Of a stretch of DNA of 64,000 bases, positions 49,301 to 62,117 are shown one piece after another. Origin of the DNA: Atherix ibis (Eukaryota > Arthropoda > Insecta > Diptera > Athericidae); NCBI GenBank assembly GCA_958298945.1, contig OY282610.1, positions 52,521,667 to 52,585,666 of the forward strand, given 5' to 3'. The position numbers and the translations under genes were made by a program. How positions within the stretch are numbered: position 1 is the stretch's first letter; each line of letters opens with the position of its first letter. A model generated the notes under the pieces. That model worked only from the letters and a program-made list of their open reading frames with translations, searched no databases and was not told the DNA's origin.

Positions 49301-51108
49301 AATTTAATGATCTTTTGGCAAATTTTTCTCAAAACTCCCACCGAAATTTATCGTGACATGTCATTTTCCTTCCAATCATTATATTAAGAGTCATAAAAGG
49401 TTTGCCTGAAAGTGTGCAATGACACCACAAAATAAATTCTAAAAAACCTTAATTTTTATACAAAAAAAAACGAATTTTAATAAAGAAAACAATTAATTTT
49501 ATGAATTTTTGATCAAAATCACCAACAAAAATTTATCCAGAAAGGATATTCTCATTCTAATCGAGAAAATATGTATTGGAGAAGCTTTGCCTGAAAGTAC
49601 GCAATGACACCATAAAAACAATTCTAAAAACCTTAATTTGTATACAAAAAAAAACGAATTTTAAGAAAGAAAACTATAAATTTTATGAATTTTTTCTCAA
49701 AATCACCAACAAAAATTTATCCAGAAAGGATATTCTCATTCCAATCGAGAAAATATGTATTGGAGAAGCTTTGCCTGAAAGTACGCAATGACACCATAAA
49801 AACAATTCTAAAAACCTTAATTTTTATACAAAAAAAAAAACGAATTTTAGGAAAGAAAACTATAAATTTTATGAATTTTTTCTCAAAATCACCAACAAAA
49901 ATTTATCCAGAAAGGATATTCTCATTCCAATCGAGAAAATATGCATTGGAGAAGCTTTGCCTAAAAGTACGCAATGACACCATAAAACCCGTTCTAAAAA
50001 CCTTAATTTTTATACAAAAAAAAACGAATTTTAATAAATAAAACAATTAATTTTATGAATTTTTTCTCAAAATCACCAACAAAAATTTATCCAGAAAGGA
50101 TATTCTCATTCCAATCGAGAAAATATGCATCGGAGAAGCTTTGCCTAAAAGTACGCAATAACACCATAAAGACCGTTCTAAAAACTTTAATTTTTATACA
50201 AAAAAAACGAATTTTAAGAAAGAAAACCATAAATTTTATGAATTTTTTCTCAAAATCACCAACAAAAATTTATCCAGAAATGATATTCTCATTCCAATCG
50301 AGAAAATATGCATTGGAGAAGCTTTGCCTGAAAGTACGCAATGATACCATAAAAAAAATTCTAAAAACCTTAATTTTTATACAAAAAAAATGAATTTTAA
50401 GAAAGAAAACCATAAATTTTATGAATTTTTTCTCAAAACCACCAACAAAAATTTATCCAGAAAGAATTTTTTCATTCCAATGAAAATAATATGAATTGGA
50501 GAAGCTTTGCCTGAAAGTGCACAATCATACCCCAAACAAACATCTCCAAAAAACCACCATTTTCATAGAGAAAAACAAATTTTAAGAGAAAGTGGACTCA
50601 GTGTAATAATTGTTGCCTCCAATTTTTTGAGAAAACTGGGTGCCTGGTGTAAAAATTGGATTTTCGTGAATATTGTCACAAATTTTCGAATTTTTGTGGT
50701 TTTTTGCATATCTTTAGGTGGTCAATTTATTTTGCTTTCAGTAAATAAAAAATTTAATTTTAGGCAATTTCTTTTTAATAGTGCTCACAAAAATTTATTC
50801 TGAAAGGATATTCCTTTTTCGATCAGGATAATATGGATCTAGAAGGCTATGTTAAAGTGTATGTAATGAAACCATGAAACAAATTGCCATTTTTATCTAA
50901 AAAAGCAAACTTTATTTTTAAAAAAATACAGCGAACTTTAGGTATTTTTTTTTAAAACGCCTGGAAAAAATTTTCCTGTAAGGACTTTTTTAGTCCGATC
51001 AGGATAATAAGAATAATTATTAGTTTCACATATGTATGCGCATTAACATCATTAAACAAATTTTCGAAAAAATTTCCTTTTTCATAGAAAAATAGAAATT
51101 TAAAAAAA
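49301..51108 (+). repeat. HOR unit U34, n=5
   Basis: Composition is F-a-b-c-d-e-B-C-D-E, the same length as U33 (1808 bp) and sharing most of its variants. Differences are ATTTTTGATCAAAATC and CATTCTAATCG in a, AATAAATAAAAC and GCATCGG in d, and a longer A-tract after b. Confidence 0.92.
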
Positions 51109-52913
51109 AATTTAATGATCTTTTGGCAAATTTTTCTCAAAACTCCCACCGAAATTTATCGTGACATGTCATTTTCCTTCCAATCATTATATTAAGAGTC
51201 ATAAAAGGTTTGCCTGAAAGTGTGCAATGACACCACAAAATAAATTCTAAAAAACCTTAATTTTTATACAAAAAAAACGCGAATTTTAATAAAGAAAACA
51301 ATTAATTTTATGAATTTTTGATCAAAATCACCAACAAAAATTTATCCAGAAAGGATATTCTCATTCCAATCGAGAAAATATGTATTGGAGAAGCTTTGCC
51401 TGAAAGTACGCAATGACACCATAAAAACAATTCTAAAAACCTTAATTTGTATACAAAAAAAAACGAATTTTAAGAAAGAAAACTATAAATTTTATGAATT
51501 TTTTCTCAAAATCACCAACAAAAATTTATCCAGAAAGGATATTCTCATTCCAATCGAGAAAATATGTATTGGAGAAGCTTTGCCTGAAAGTACGCAATGA
51601 CACCATAAAAACAATTCTAAAAACCTTAATTTTTATACAAAAAAAAACGAATTTTAGGAAAGAAAACTATAAATTTTATGAATTTTTTCTCAAAATCACC
51701 AACAAAAATTTATCCAGAAAGGATATTCTCATTCCAATCGAGAAAATATGCATTGGAGAAGCTTTGCCTAAAAGTACGCAATGACACCATAAAACCCGTT
51801 CTAAAAACCTTAATTTTTATACAAAAAAAACGAATTTTAATAAAGAAAACAATTAATTTTATGAATTTTTTCTCAAAATCACCAACAAAAATTTATCCAG
51901 AAAGGATATTCTCATTCCAATCGAGAAAATATGCATTGGAGAAGCTTTGCCTAAAAGTACGCAATAACACCATAAAAACCGTTCTAAAAACCTTAATTTT
52001 TATACAAAAAAAACGAATTTTAAGAAAGAAAACCATAAATTTTATGAATTTTTTCTCAAAATCACCAACAAAAATTTATCCAGAAATGATATTCTCATTC
52101 CAATCGAGAAAATATGCATTGAAGAAGCTTTGCCTGAAAGTACGAAATGACACCATAAAAACAATTCTAAAAACCTTAATTTTTATACAAAAAAAATGAA
52201 TTTTAAGAAAGAAAACTATAAATTTTATGAATTTTTTCTCAAAACCACCAACAAAAATTTATCCAGAAAGAATTTTCTCATTCCAATGAGAATAATATAA
52301 ATTGGAGAAGCTTTGCCTGAAAGTGCACAATCATACCCCAAACAAACATCTCCAAAAAACCACCATTTTCATAGAGAAAAACAAATTTTAAGAGAAAGTG
52401 GACTCAGTGTAATAATTGTTGCCTCCTATTTTTTGAGAAAACTGGGTGCCTGGTGTAAAAATTGGATTTTCGTGAATATTGTCCCAAATTTTCGAATTTT
52501 TGTGGTTTTTTGCATATCTTTAGGTGGTCAATTTATTTTGCTTTAAGTAAATAAAAAATTTAATTTTAGGCAATTTTTTTTTAATAGTGCTCACAAAAAT
52601 TTATTCTGAAAGGATATTCCTTTTTCGATCAGAATAATATGGATCTAGAAGGCTATGTTAAAGTGTATGTAATGAAACCATGAAACAAATTTCCATTTTT
52701 ATCCAAAAAAGCAAACTCTATTTTTAAAAAAATACAGCGAACTTTAGGTATTTTTTTTAAAACGCCTGGAAAAATTTTTCCTGTAAGGACTTTTTTAGTC
52801 CGATCACGATAATAAGAATAATTATTAGTTTCGCATATGTATGCGCATTAACATCATTAAACAAATTTTCGAAAAAATTTCCTTTTTCATAGAAAAATAG
52901 AAATTTAAAAAAA
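51109..52913 (+). repeat. HOR unit U35, n=5
   Basis: Composition is F-a-b-c-d-e-B-C-D-E. The front resembles U34 (ATTTTTGATC, AAAACCCGTTCT). The back carries a distinct set: TGTCCCAAATT and GCTTTAAGT in C, CAAATTTCCATTT in D, GATCACGATAAT and TTTCGCATATG in E. Most of that set recurs 7033 bp downstream in U39. Confidence 0.92.
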
Positions 52914-54533
52914 AATTTAAAGATCTTTTGGCAAATTTTTCTCAAAACTCCCACCGAAATTTATCGTGACATGTCATTTTCCTTCCAAACATTATATTAA
53001 GAGTCATAGAAGGTTTGCCTGAAAGTGTGCAATGACACCACAAAATAAATTCTAAAAAACCTTAATTTTTATACAAAAAAAACGAATTTTAATAAAGAAA
53101 ACAATTAATTTTATGAATTTTTTCTCAAAATCACCAACAAAAATTTATCCAGAAAGGATATTCTCATTCCAATCGAGAAAATATGTATTGGAGAAGCTTT
53201 GCCTGAAAGTACGCAATGACACCATAAAAACAATTCTAAAAACCTTAATTTGTATACAAAAAAAAACGAATTTTAAGGAAGAAAACTATAAATTTTATGA
53301 ATTTTTTCTCAAAATCACCAACAAAAATTTATCCAGAAAGGATATTCTCATTCCAATCGAGAAAATATGTATTGGAGAAGCTTTGCCTGAAAGTACGCAA
53401 TGACACCATAAAAACAATTCTAAAAACCTTAATTTGTATACAAAAAAAAACGAATTTTAGGAAAGAAAACTATAAATTTTATGAATTTTTTCTCAAAATC
53501 ACCAACAAAAATTTATCCAGAAAGGATATTCTCATTCCAATCGAGAAAATATGCATTGGAGAAGCTTTGCCTAAAAGTACGCAATGACACCATAAAAACC
53601 GTTCTAAAAACCTTAATTTTTATACAAAAAAAACGAATTTTAAGAAAGAAAACCATAAATTTTATGAATTTTTTCTCAAAATCACCAACAAAAGTTTATC
53701 CAGAGATGATATTCTCATTCCAATCGAGAAAATATGCATTGGAGAAGCTTTGCCTGAAAGTACGCAATGACACCATAAAAACAATTCTAAAAACCTTAAT
53801 TTTTATACAAAAAAATGAATTTTAAGAAAGAAAACCATAAATTTTATGAATTTTTTCTCAAAACCACCAACAAAAATTTATCCAGAAAGAATTTTCTCAT
53901 TCCAATGAGAATAATATGAATTGGAGAAGCTTTGCCTGAAAGTGCACAATCATACCCCAAACAAACATCTCCAAAAAACCACCATTTTCATAGAGAAAAA
54001 CAAATTTTAAGAGAAAGTGGACTCAGTGTAATAATTGTTGCCTCCTATTTTTTGAGAAAACTGGGTGCCTGGTGTAAAAATTGGATTTTCGTGAATATTG
54101 TCACAAATTTTCGAATTTTTGTGGTGTTTTGCATATCTTTAGGTGGTCAATTTATTTTGCTTTCAGTAAATAAAAAATTTAATTTTAGGCAATTTTTTTT
54201 TAATAGTGCTCACAAAAATTTATTCTGAAAGGATATTCCTTTTTCGATCAGGATAATATGGATCTAGAAGGCTATGTTAAAGTGTATGTAATGAAACCAT
54301 GAAACAAATTGCCATTTTTATCCAAAAAAGCAAACTTTATTTTTAAAAAAATACAGCGAACTTTAGGTATTTTTTTTTAAAACGCCTGGAAAAAATTTTC
54401 CTGTAAGGACTTTTTAAGTCCGATCAGGATAATAAAAATAATTATTAGTTTCACATATGTATGCGCATTAACATCATTAAACAAATTTTCGAAAAAATTT
54501 CCTTTTTCATAGAAAAATAGAAATTTAAAAAAA
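52914..54533 (+). repeat. HOR unit U36, n=4
   Basis: Composition is F-a-b-c-e-B-C-D-E. F has TTTAAAGATCTTTTGG and TTCCAAACATT, shared with U40. The b ends TTTTAAGGAAG; e has AAAAGTTTATCC and AGAGATGATATTC. C has GTGGTGTTTTGC, also in U37 and U40. E has GGACTTTTTAAGTCC, with a longer stem. Confidence 0.92.
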
Positions 54534-56152
54534 AAATTAATGATCTTTTGGCAAATTTTTCTCAAAACTCCCACCGAAATTTATCGTGACATGTCATTTT
54601 CCTTCCAATCATTATATTAAGAGTCATAGAAGGTTTGCCTGAAAGTGTGCAATGACACCACAAAATAAATTCTAAAAAACCTTAATTTTTATACAAAAAA
54701 AACGAATTTTAATAAAGAAAACAATTAATTTTATGAATTTTTTCTCAAAATCACCAACAAAAATTTATCCAGAAAGGATATTCTCATTCCAATCGAGAAA
54801 ATATGTATTGGAGAAGCTTTGCCTGAAAGTACGCAATGACACCATAAAAACAATTCTAAAAACCTTAATTTGTATACAAAAAAAACGAATTTTAAGAAAG
54901 AAAACTATAAATTTTATGAATTTTTTCTCAAAATCACCAACAAAAATTTATCCAGAAAGGATATTCTCATTCCAATCGAGAAAATATGTATTGGAGAAGC
55001 TTTGCCTGAAAGTACGCAATGACACCATAAAAACAATTCTAAAAACCTTAATTTGTATACAAAAAAAAACGAATTTTAGGAAAGAAAACTATAAATTTTA
55101 TGAATTTTTTCTCAAAATCACCAACAAAAATTTATCCAGAAAGGATATTCTCATTCCAATCGAAAAAATATGCATTGGAGAAGCTTTGCCTAAAAGTACG
55201 CAATGACACCATAAAAACTGTTCTAAAAACCTTAATTTTTATACAAAAAAAACGAATTTTAAGAAAGAAAACCATAAATTTTATGAATTTTTTCTCAAAA
55301 TCACCAACAAAAGTTTATCCAGAAATGATATTCTCATTCCAATCGAGAAAATATGCATTGGAGAAGCTTTGCCTGAAAGTACGCAATGACACCATAAAAA
55401 CAATTCTAAAAACCTTAATTTTTATACAAAAAAAATGAATTTTAAGAAAGAAAACCATAAATTTTATGAATTTTTTCTCAAAACCACCAACAAAAATTTA
55501 TCCAGAAAGAATTTTCTCATTCCAATGAAAATAATATGAATTGGAGAAGCTTTGCCTGAAAGTGCACAATCATACCCCAAACAAACATCTCCAAAAAACC
55601 ACCATTTTCATAGAGAAAAACAAATTTTAAGAGAAAGTGGACTCAGTGTAATAATTGTTGCCTCCTATTTTTTGAGAAAACTGGGTGCCTGGTGTAAAAA
55701 TTGGATTTTCGTGAATATTGTCACAAATTTTCGAATTTTTGTGGTGTTTTGCATATCTTTAGGTGGTCAATTTATTTTGCTTTCAGTAAATAAAAAATTT
55801 AATTTTAGGCAATTTTTTTTTAATAGTGCTCACAAAAATTTATTCTGAAAGGATATTCCTTTTTCGATCAGGATAATATGGATCTAGAAGGCTATGTTAA
55901 AGTGTATGTAATGAAACCATGAAACAAATTGCCATTTTTATCCAAAAAAGCAAACTTTATTTTTAAAAAAATACAGCGAACTTTAGGTATTTTTTTTAAA
56001 ACGCCTGGAAAAAATTTTCCTGTAAGGACTTTTTTAGTCCGATCAGGATAATAAGAATAATTATTAGTTTCACATATGTATGCGCATTAACATCATTAAA
56101 CAAATTTTCGAAAAAATTTCCTTTTTCATAGAAAAATAGAAATTTAAAAAAA
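54534..56152 (+). repeat. HOR unit U37, n=4
   Basis: Composition is F-a-b-c-e-B-C-D-E. The c has AATCGAAAAAATATG and AAAACTGTTCT; e has AAAAGTTTATCC. Both recur in the second half of U40. B has TTCTCATTCCAATGAAAAT, with only the right arm of the dyad changed. Confidence 0.92.
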
Positions 56153-57774
56153 AATTTAATGATCTTTTGGCAAATTTTTCTCAAAACTCCCACCGAAATT
56201 TATCGTGACATGTCATTTTCCTTCCAATCATTATATTAAGAGTCATAGAAGGTTTGCCTAAAAGTGTGCAATGACACCACAAAATCAATTCTAAAAAACC
56301 TTAATTTTTATACAAAAAAAAACGAATTTTAATAAAGAAAACAATTAATTTTATGAATTTTTTCTCAAAATCACCAACAAAAATTTATCCAGAAAGGATA
56401 TTCTCATTCCAATCGAGAAAATATGTATTGGAGAAGCTTTGCCTGAAAGTACGCAATGACACCATAAAAACAATTCTAAAAACCTTAATTTGTATACAAA
56501 ACAAAAATGAATTTTAAGAAAGAAAACTATAAATTTTATGAATTTTTTCTCAAAATCACCAACAAAAATTTATCCAGAAAGGATATTCTCTTTCCAATCG
56601 AGAAAATATGTATTGGAGAAGCTTTGCCTGAAAGTACGCAATGACACCATAAAAACAATTCTAAAAACCTTAATTTGTATACAAAAAAAAACGAATTTTA
56701 GGAAAGAAAACTATAAATTTTATGAATTTTTTCTCAAAATCACCAACAAAAATTTATCCAGAAAGGATATTCTCATTCCAATCGCAAAAATATGCATTGG
56801 AAAAGCTTTGCCTGAAAGTACGCAATGACACCATAAAAACAATTCTAAAAACCTTAATTTTTATACAAAAAAAACGAATTTTAATAAAGAAAACCATAAA
56901 TTTTATGAATTTTTTCTCAAAATCACCAACAAAAATTTATCCAGAAATGATATTCTCATTCCAATCGAGAAAATATGTATTGGAGAAGCTTTGCCTGAAA
57001 GGACGCAATGACACCATAAAAACAATTCTAGAAACCTTAATTTTTATACAAAAAAAATGAATTTTAAGAAAGAAAACCATAAATTTTATGAATTTTTTCT
57101 CAAAACCACCAACAAAAATTTATCCAGAAAGAATTTTCTCATTCCAATGAGAATAATATGAATTGGAGAAGCTTTGCCTGAAAGTGCACAATCATACCCC
57201 AAACAAACATCTCCAAAAAACCACCATTTTCATAGAGAAAAACAAATTTTAAGAGAAAGTGGACTCAGTGTAATAATTGTTGCCTCCTATTTTTTGAGAA
57301 AACTGGGTGCCTGGTGTAAAAATTGGATTTTCGTGAATATTGTCACAAATTTTCGAATTTTTGTGGTTTTTTGCATATCTTTAGGTGGTCAATTTATTTT
57401 GCTTTCAGTAAATAAAAAATTTAATTTTAGGCAATTTTTTTTTAATAGTGCTCACAAAAATTTATTCTGAAAGGATATTCCTTTTTCGATCAGGATAATA
57501 TGGATCTAGAAGGCTATGTTAAAGTGTTTGTAATGAAACCATGAACAAATTGCCATTTTTATCCAAAAAAGCAAACTTTATTTTTTTAAAAATACAGCGA
57601 ACTTTAGGTATTTTTTTTTAAAACGCCTGGAAAAAATTTTCCTGTAAGGACTTTTTTAGTCCGATCAGGATAATAAGAATAATTATTAGTTTCACATATG
57701 TATGCGCATTAACATCATTAAACAAATTTTCGAAAAAATTTCCTTTTTCATAGAAAAATAGAAATTTAAAAAAA
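56153..57774 (+). repeat. HOR unit U38, n=4
   Basis: Composition is F-a-b-c'-e'-B-C-D-E. The a ends ATACAAAACAAAAATG; c' has AATCGCAAAAATATG with e-like GCCTGAAAG; e' has an AATAAAG front, GTATTGG, AAAGGACGC and TTCTAGAAACC. D has CATGAACAAATTG and GTGTTTGTAATG. Most of these recur in U41, 5782 bp downstream. Confidence 0.92.
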
Positions 57775-59946
57775 AATTTAATGATCTTTTGGCAAATTTT
57801 TCTCAAAACTCCCACCGAAATTTATCGTGACATGTCATTTTCCTTCCAATCATTATATTAAGAGTCATAGAAGGTTTGCCTGAAAGTGTGCAATGACACC
57901 ACAAAATAAATTCTAAAAAACCTTAATTTTTATACAAAAAAAACGAATTTTAATAAAGAAAACTATAAATTTTATGAATTTTTTCTCAAAATCACCAACA
58001 AAAATTTATCCAAAAAGGATATTCTCATTACAATCGAGAAAATATGTATTGGAGAAGCTTTGCCTGAAAGTACGCAATGACACCATAAAAAACAATTCTA
58101 AAAACCTTAATTTGTATACAAAAAAAACGAATTTTAGGAAAGAAAACTATAAATTTTATGAATTTTTTCTCAAAATCACCAACAAAAATTTATCCAGAAA
58201 GGATATTCTCATTCCAATCGAGAAAATATGCATTGGAGAAGCTTTGCCTAAAAGTACGCAATGACACCATAAAAACCGTTCTAAAAACCTTAATTTTTAT
58301 ACAAAAAAAAACGAATTTTAATAAAGAAAACAATTAATTTTATGAATTTTTTCTCAAAATCACCAACAAAAATTTATCCAGAAAGGATATTCTCATTCCA
58401 ATCGAGAAAATATGTATTGGAGAAGCTTTGCCTGAAAGTACGCAATGACACCATAAAAACAATTCTAAAAACCTTAATTTGTATACAAAAAAAAACGAAT
58501 TTTAAGAAAGAAAACTATAAATTTTATGAATTTTTTCTCAAAATCACCAACAAAAATTTATCCAGAAAGGATATTCTCATTCCAATCGAGAAAATATGTA
58601 TTGGAGAAGCTTTGCCTGAAAGTACGCAATGACACCATAAAAACAATTCTAAAAACCTTAATTTGTATACAAAAAAAAACGAATTTTAGGAAAGAAAACT
58701 ATAAATTTTATGAATTTTTTCTCAAAATCACCAACAAAAATTTATCCAGAAAGGATATTCTCATTCCAATCGAGAAAATATGCATTGAAGAAGCTTTGCC
58801 TAAAAGTACGCAATGACACCATAAAAACCGTTCTAAAAACCTTAATTTTTATACAAAAAAAAACGAATTTTAATAAAGAAAACAATTAATTTTATGAATT
58901 TTTTCTCAAAATCACCAACAAAAATTTATCCAGAAAGGATATTCTCATTTCAATCGAGAAAATATGCATTGGAGAAGCTTTGCCTAAAAGTAGGCAATGA
59001 CACCATAAAAACCGTTCTAAAAACCTTAATTTTTATACAAAAAAAACGAATTTTAAGAAAGAAAACCATAAATTTTATGAATTTTTTCTCAAAATCACCA
59101 ACAAAAATTTATCCAGAAATGATATTCTCATTCCAATCGAGAAAATATGCATTGGAGAAGCTTTGCCTGAAAGTACGCAATGACACCATAAAAACAATTC
59201 TAAAAACCTTAATTTTTATACAAAAAAAATGAATTTTAAGAAAGAAAACCATAAATTTTATGAATTTTTTCTCAAAACCACCAACAAAAATTTATCCAGA
59301 AAGAATTTTCTCATTCCAATGAGAATAATATGAATTGGAGAAGCTTTGCCTGAAAGTGCACAATCATACCCCAAACAAACATCTCCAAAAAACCACCATT
59401 TTCATAGAGAAAAACAAATTTTAAGAGAAAGTGGACTCAGTGTAATAATTGTTGCCTCCTATTTTTTGAGAAAACTGGGTGCCTGGTGTAAAAATTGGAT
59501 TTTCGTGAATATTGTCCCAAATTTTCGAATTTTTGTGGTTTTTTGCATATCTTTAGGTGGTCAATTTATTTTGCTTTCAGTAAATAAAAAATTTAATTTT
59601 AGGCAATTTTTTTTTAATAGTGCTCACAAAAATTTATTCTGAAAGGATATTCCTTTTTCGATCAGGATAATATGGATCTAGAAGGCTATGTTAAAGTGTA
59701 TGTAATGAAACCATGAAACAAATTTCCATTTTTATCCAAAAAAGCAAACTTTATTTTTAAAAAAATACAGCGAACTTTAGGTATTTTTTTTAAAACGCCT
59801 GGAAAAAATTTTCCTGTAAGGACTTTTTTAGTCCGATCACGATAATAAGAATAATTATTAGTTTCGCATATGTATGCGCATTAACATCATTAAACAAATT
59901 TTCGAAAAAATTTCCTTTTTCATAGAAAAATAGAAATTTAAAAAAA
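57775..59946 (+). repeat. HOR unit U39, n=7
   Basis: Composition is F-(a/b)-c-a-b-c-d-e-B-C-D-E. The first monomer joins AATAAAG to CTATAAA and has TATCCAAAAAGG and CATTACAATCG, both found again at the end of the window in U42. The a-b-c order restarts after the first c, so the unit looks like two A blocks joined. The back matches U35. Confidence 0.92.
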
Positions 59947-62117
59947 AATTTAAAGATCTTTTGGCAAATTTTTCTCAAAACTCCCACCGAAATTTATCGT
60001 GACATGTCATTTTCCTTCCAAACATTATATTAAGAGTCATAGAAGGTTTGCCTGAAAGTGTGCAATGACACCACAAAATAAATTCTAACAAACCTTAATT
60101 TTTATACAAAAAAAACGAATTTTAATAAAGAAAACAATTAATTTTATGAATTTTTTCTCAAAATCACCAACAAAAATTTATCCAGAAAGGATATTCTCAT
60201 TCCAATCGAGAAAATATGTATTGGAGAAGCTTTGCCTGAAAGTACGCAATGACACCATAAAAACAATTCTAAAAACCTTAATTTGTATACAAAAAAAACG
60301 AATTTTAAGAAAGAAAACTATAAATTTTATGAATTTTTTCTCAAAATCACCAACAAAAATTTATCCAGAAAGGATATTCTCATTCCAATCGAGAAAATAT
60401 GTATTGGAGAAGCTTTGCCTGAAAGTACGCAATGACACCATAAAAACAATTCTAAAAACCTTAATTTGTATACAAAAAAAAACGAATTTTAGGAAAGAAA
60501 ACTATAAATTTTATGAATTTTTTCTCAAAATCACCAACAAAAATTTATCCAGAAAGGATATTCTCATTCCAATCGCAAAAATATGCATTGGAGAAGCTTT
60601 GCCTAAAAGTACGCAATGACACCATAAAAACCGTTCTAAAAACCTTAATTTTTATACAAAAAAAACGAATTTTAATAAAGAAAACAATTAATTTTATGAA
60701 TTTTTTCTCAAAATCACCAACAAAAATTTATCCAGAAAGGATATTCTCATTCCAATCGAGAAAATATGCATTGGAGAAGCTTTGCCTAAAAGTACGCAAT
60801 GACACCATAAAAACCGTTCTAAAAACCTTAATTTTTATACAAAAAAAAACGAATTTTAAGAAAGAAAACCATAAATTTTATGAATTTTTTCTCAAAATCA
60901 CCAACAAAAATTTATCCAGAAAGGATATTCTCATTCCAATCGAGAAAATATGTATTGGAGAAGCTTTGCCTAAAAGTACGCAATGACACCATAAAAACAA
61001 TTCTAAAAACCTTAATTTGTATACAAAAAAAAACGAATTTTAGGAAAGAAAACTATAAATTTTATGAATTTTTTCTCAAAATCACCAACAAAAATTTATC
61101 CAGAAAGGATATTCTCATTCCAATCGAAAAAATATGCATTGGAGAAGCTTTGCCTAAAAGTACGCAATGACACCATAAAAACTGTTCTAAAAACCTTAAT
61201 TTTTATACAAAAAAAACGAATTTTAAGAAAGAAAACCATAAATTTTATGAATTTTTTCTCAAAATCACCAACAAAAGTTTATCCAGAAATGATATTCTCA
61301 TTCCAATCGAGAAAATATGCATTGGAGAAGCTTTGCCTGAAAGTACGCAATGACACCATAAAAACAATTCTAAAAACCTTAATTTTTATACAAAAAAAAT
61401 GAATTTTAAGAAAGAAAACCATAAATTTGATGAATTTTTTCTCAAAACCACCAACAAAAATTTATCCAGAAAGAATTTTCTCATTCCAATGAGAATAATA
61501 TGAATTGGAGAAGCTTTGCCTGAAAGTGCACAATCATACCCCAAACAAACATCTCCAAAAAACCACCATTTTCATAGAGAAAAACAAATTTTAAGAGAAA
61601 GTGGACTCAGTGTAATAATTGTTGCCTCCTATTTTTTGAGAAAACTGGGTGCCTGGTGTAAAAATTGGATTTTCGTGAATATTGTCACAAATTTTCGAAT
61701 TTTTGTGGTGTTTTGCATATCTTTAGGTGGTCAATTTATTTTGCTTTCAGTAAATAAAAAATTTAATTTTAGGCAATTTTTTTTTAATAGTGCTCACAAA
61801 AATTTATTCTGAAAGGATATTCCTTTTTCGATCAGGATAATATGGATCTAGAAGGCTATGTTAAAGTGTATGTAATGAAACCATGAAACAAATTGCCATT
61901 TTTATCCAAAAAAGCAAACTTTATTTTTAAAAAAATACAGCGAACTTTAGGTATTTTTTTTTAAAACGCCTGGAAAAAATTTTCCTGTAAGGACTTTTTT
62001 AGTCCGATCAGGATAATAAGAATAATTATTAGTTTCACATATGTATGCGCATTAACATCATTAAACAAATTTTCGAAAAAATTTCCTTTTTCATAGAAAA
62101 ATAGAAATTTAAAAAAA
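59947..62117 (+). repeat. HOR unit U40, n=7
   Basis: Composition is F-a-b-c-d-x-c-e-B-C-D-E. The F matches U36. The first c has AATCGCAAAAATATG (as in U38 and U41); the second c and the e match U37. The x monomer (about 60850-61033) has an e front (CCATAAA) and a b back, marking the crossover. C has GTGGTGTTTTGC. Confidence 0.92.
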
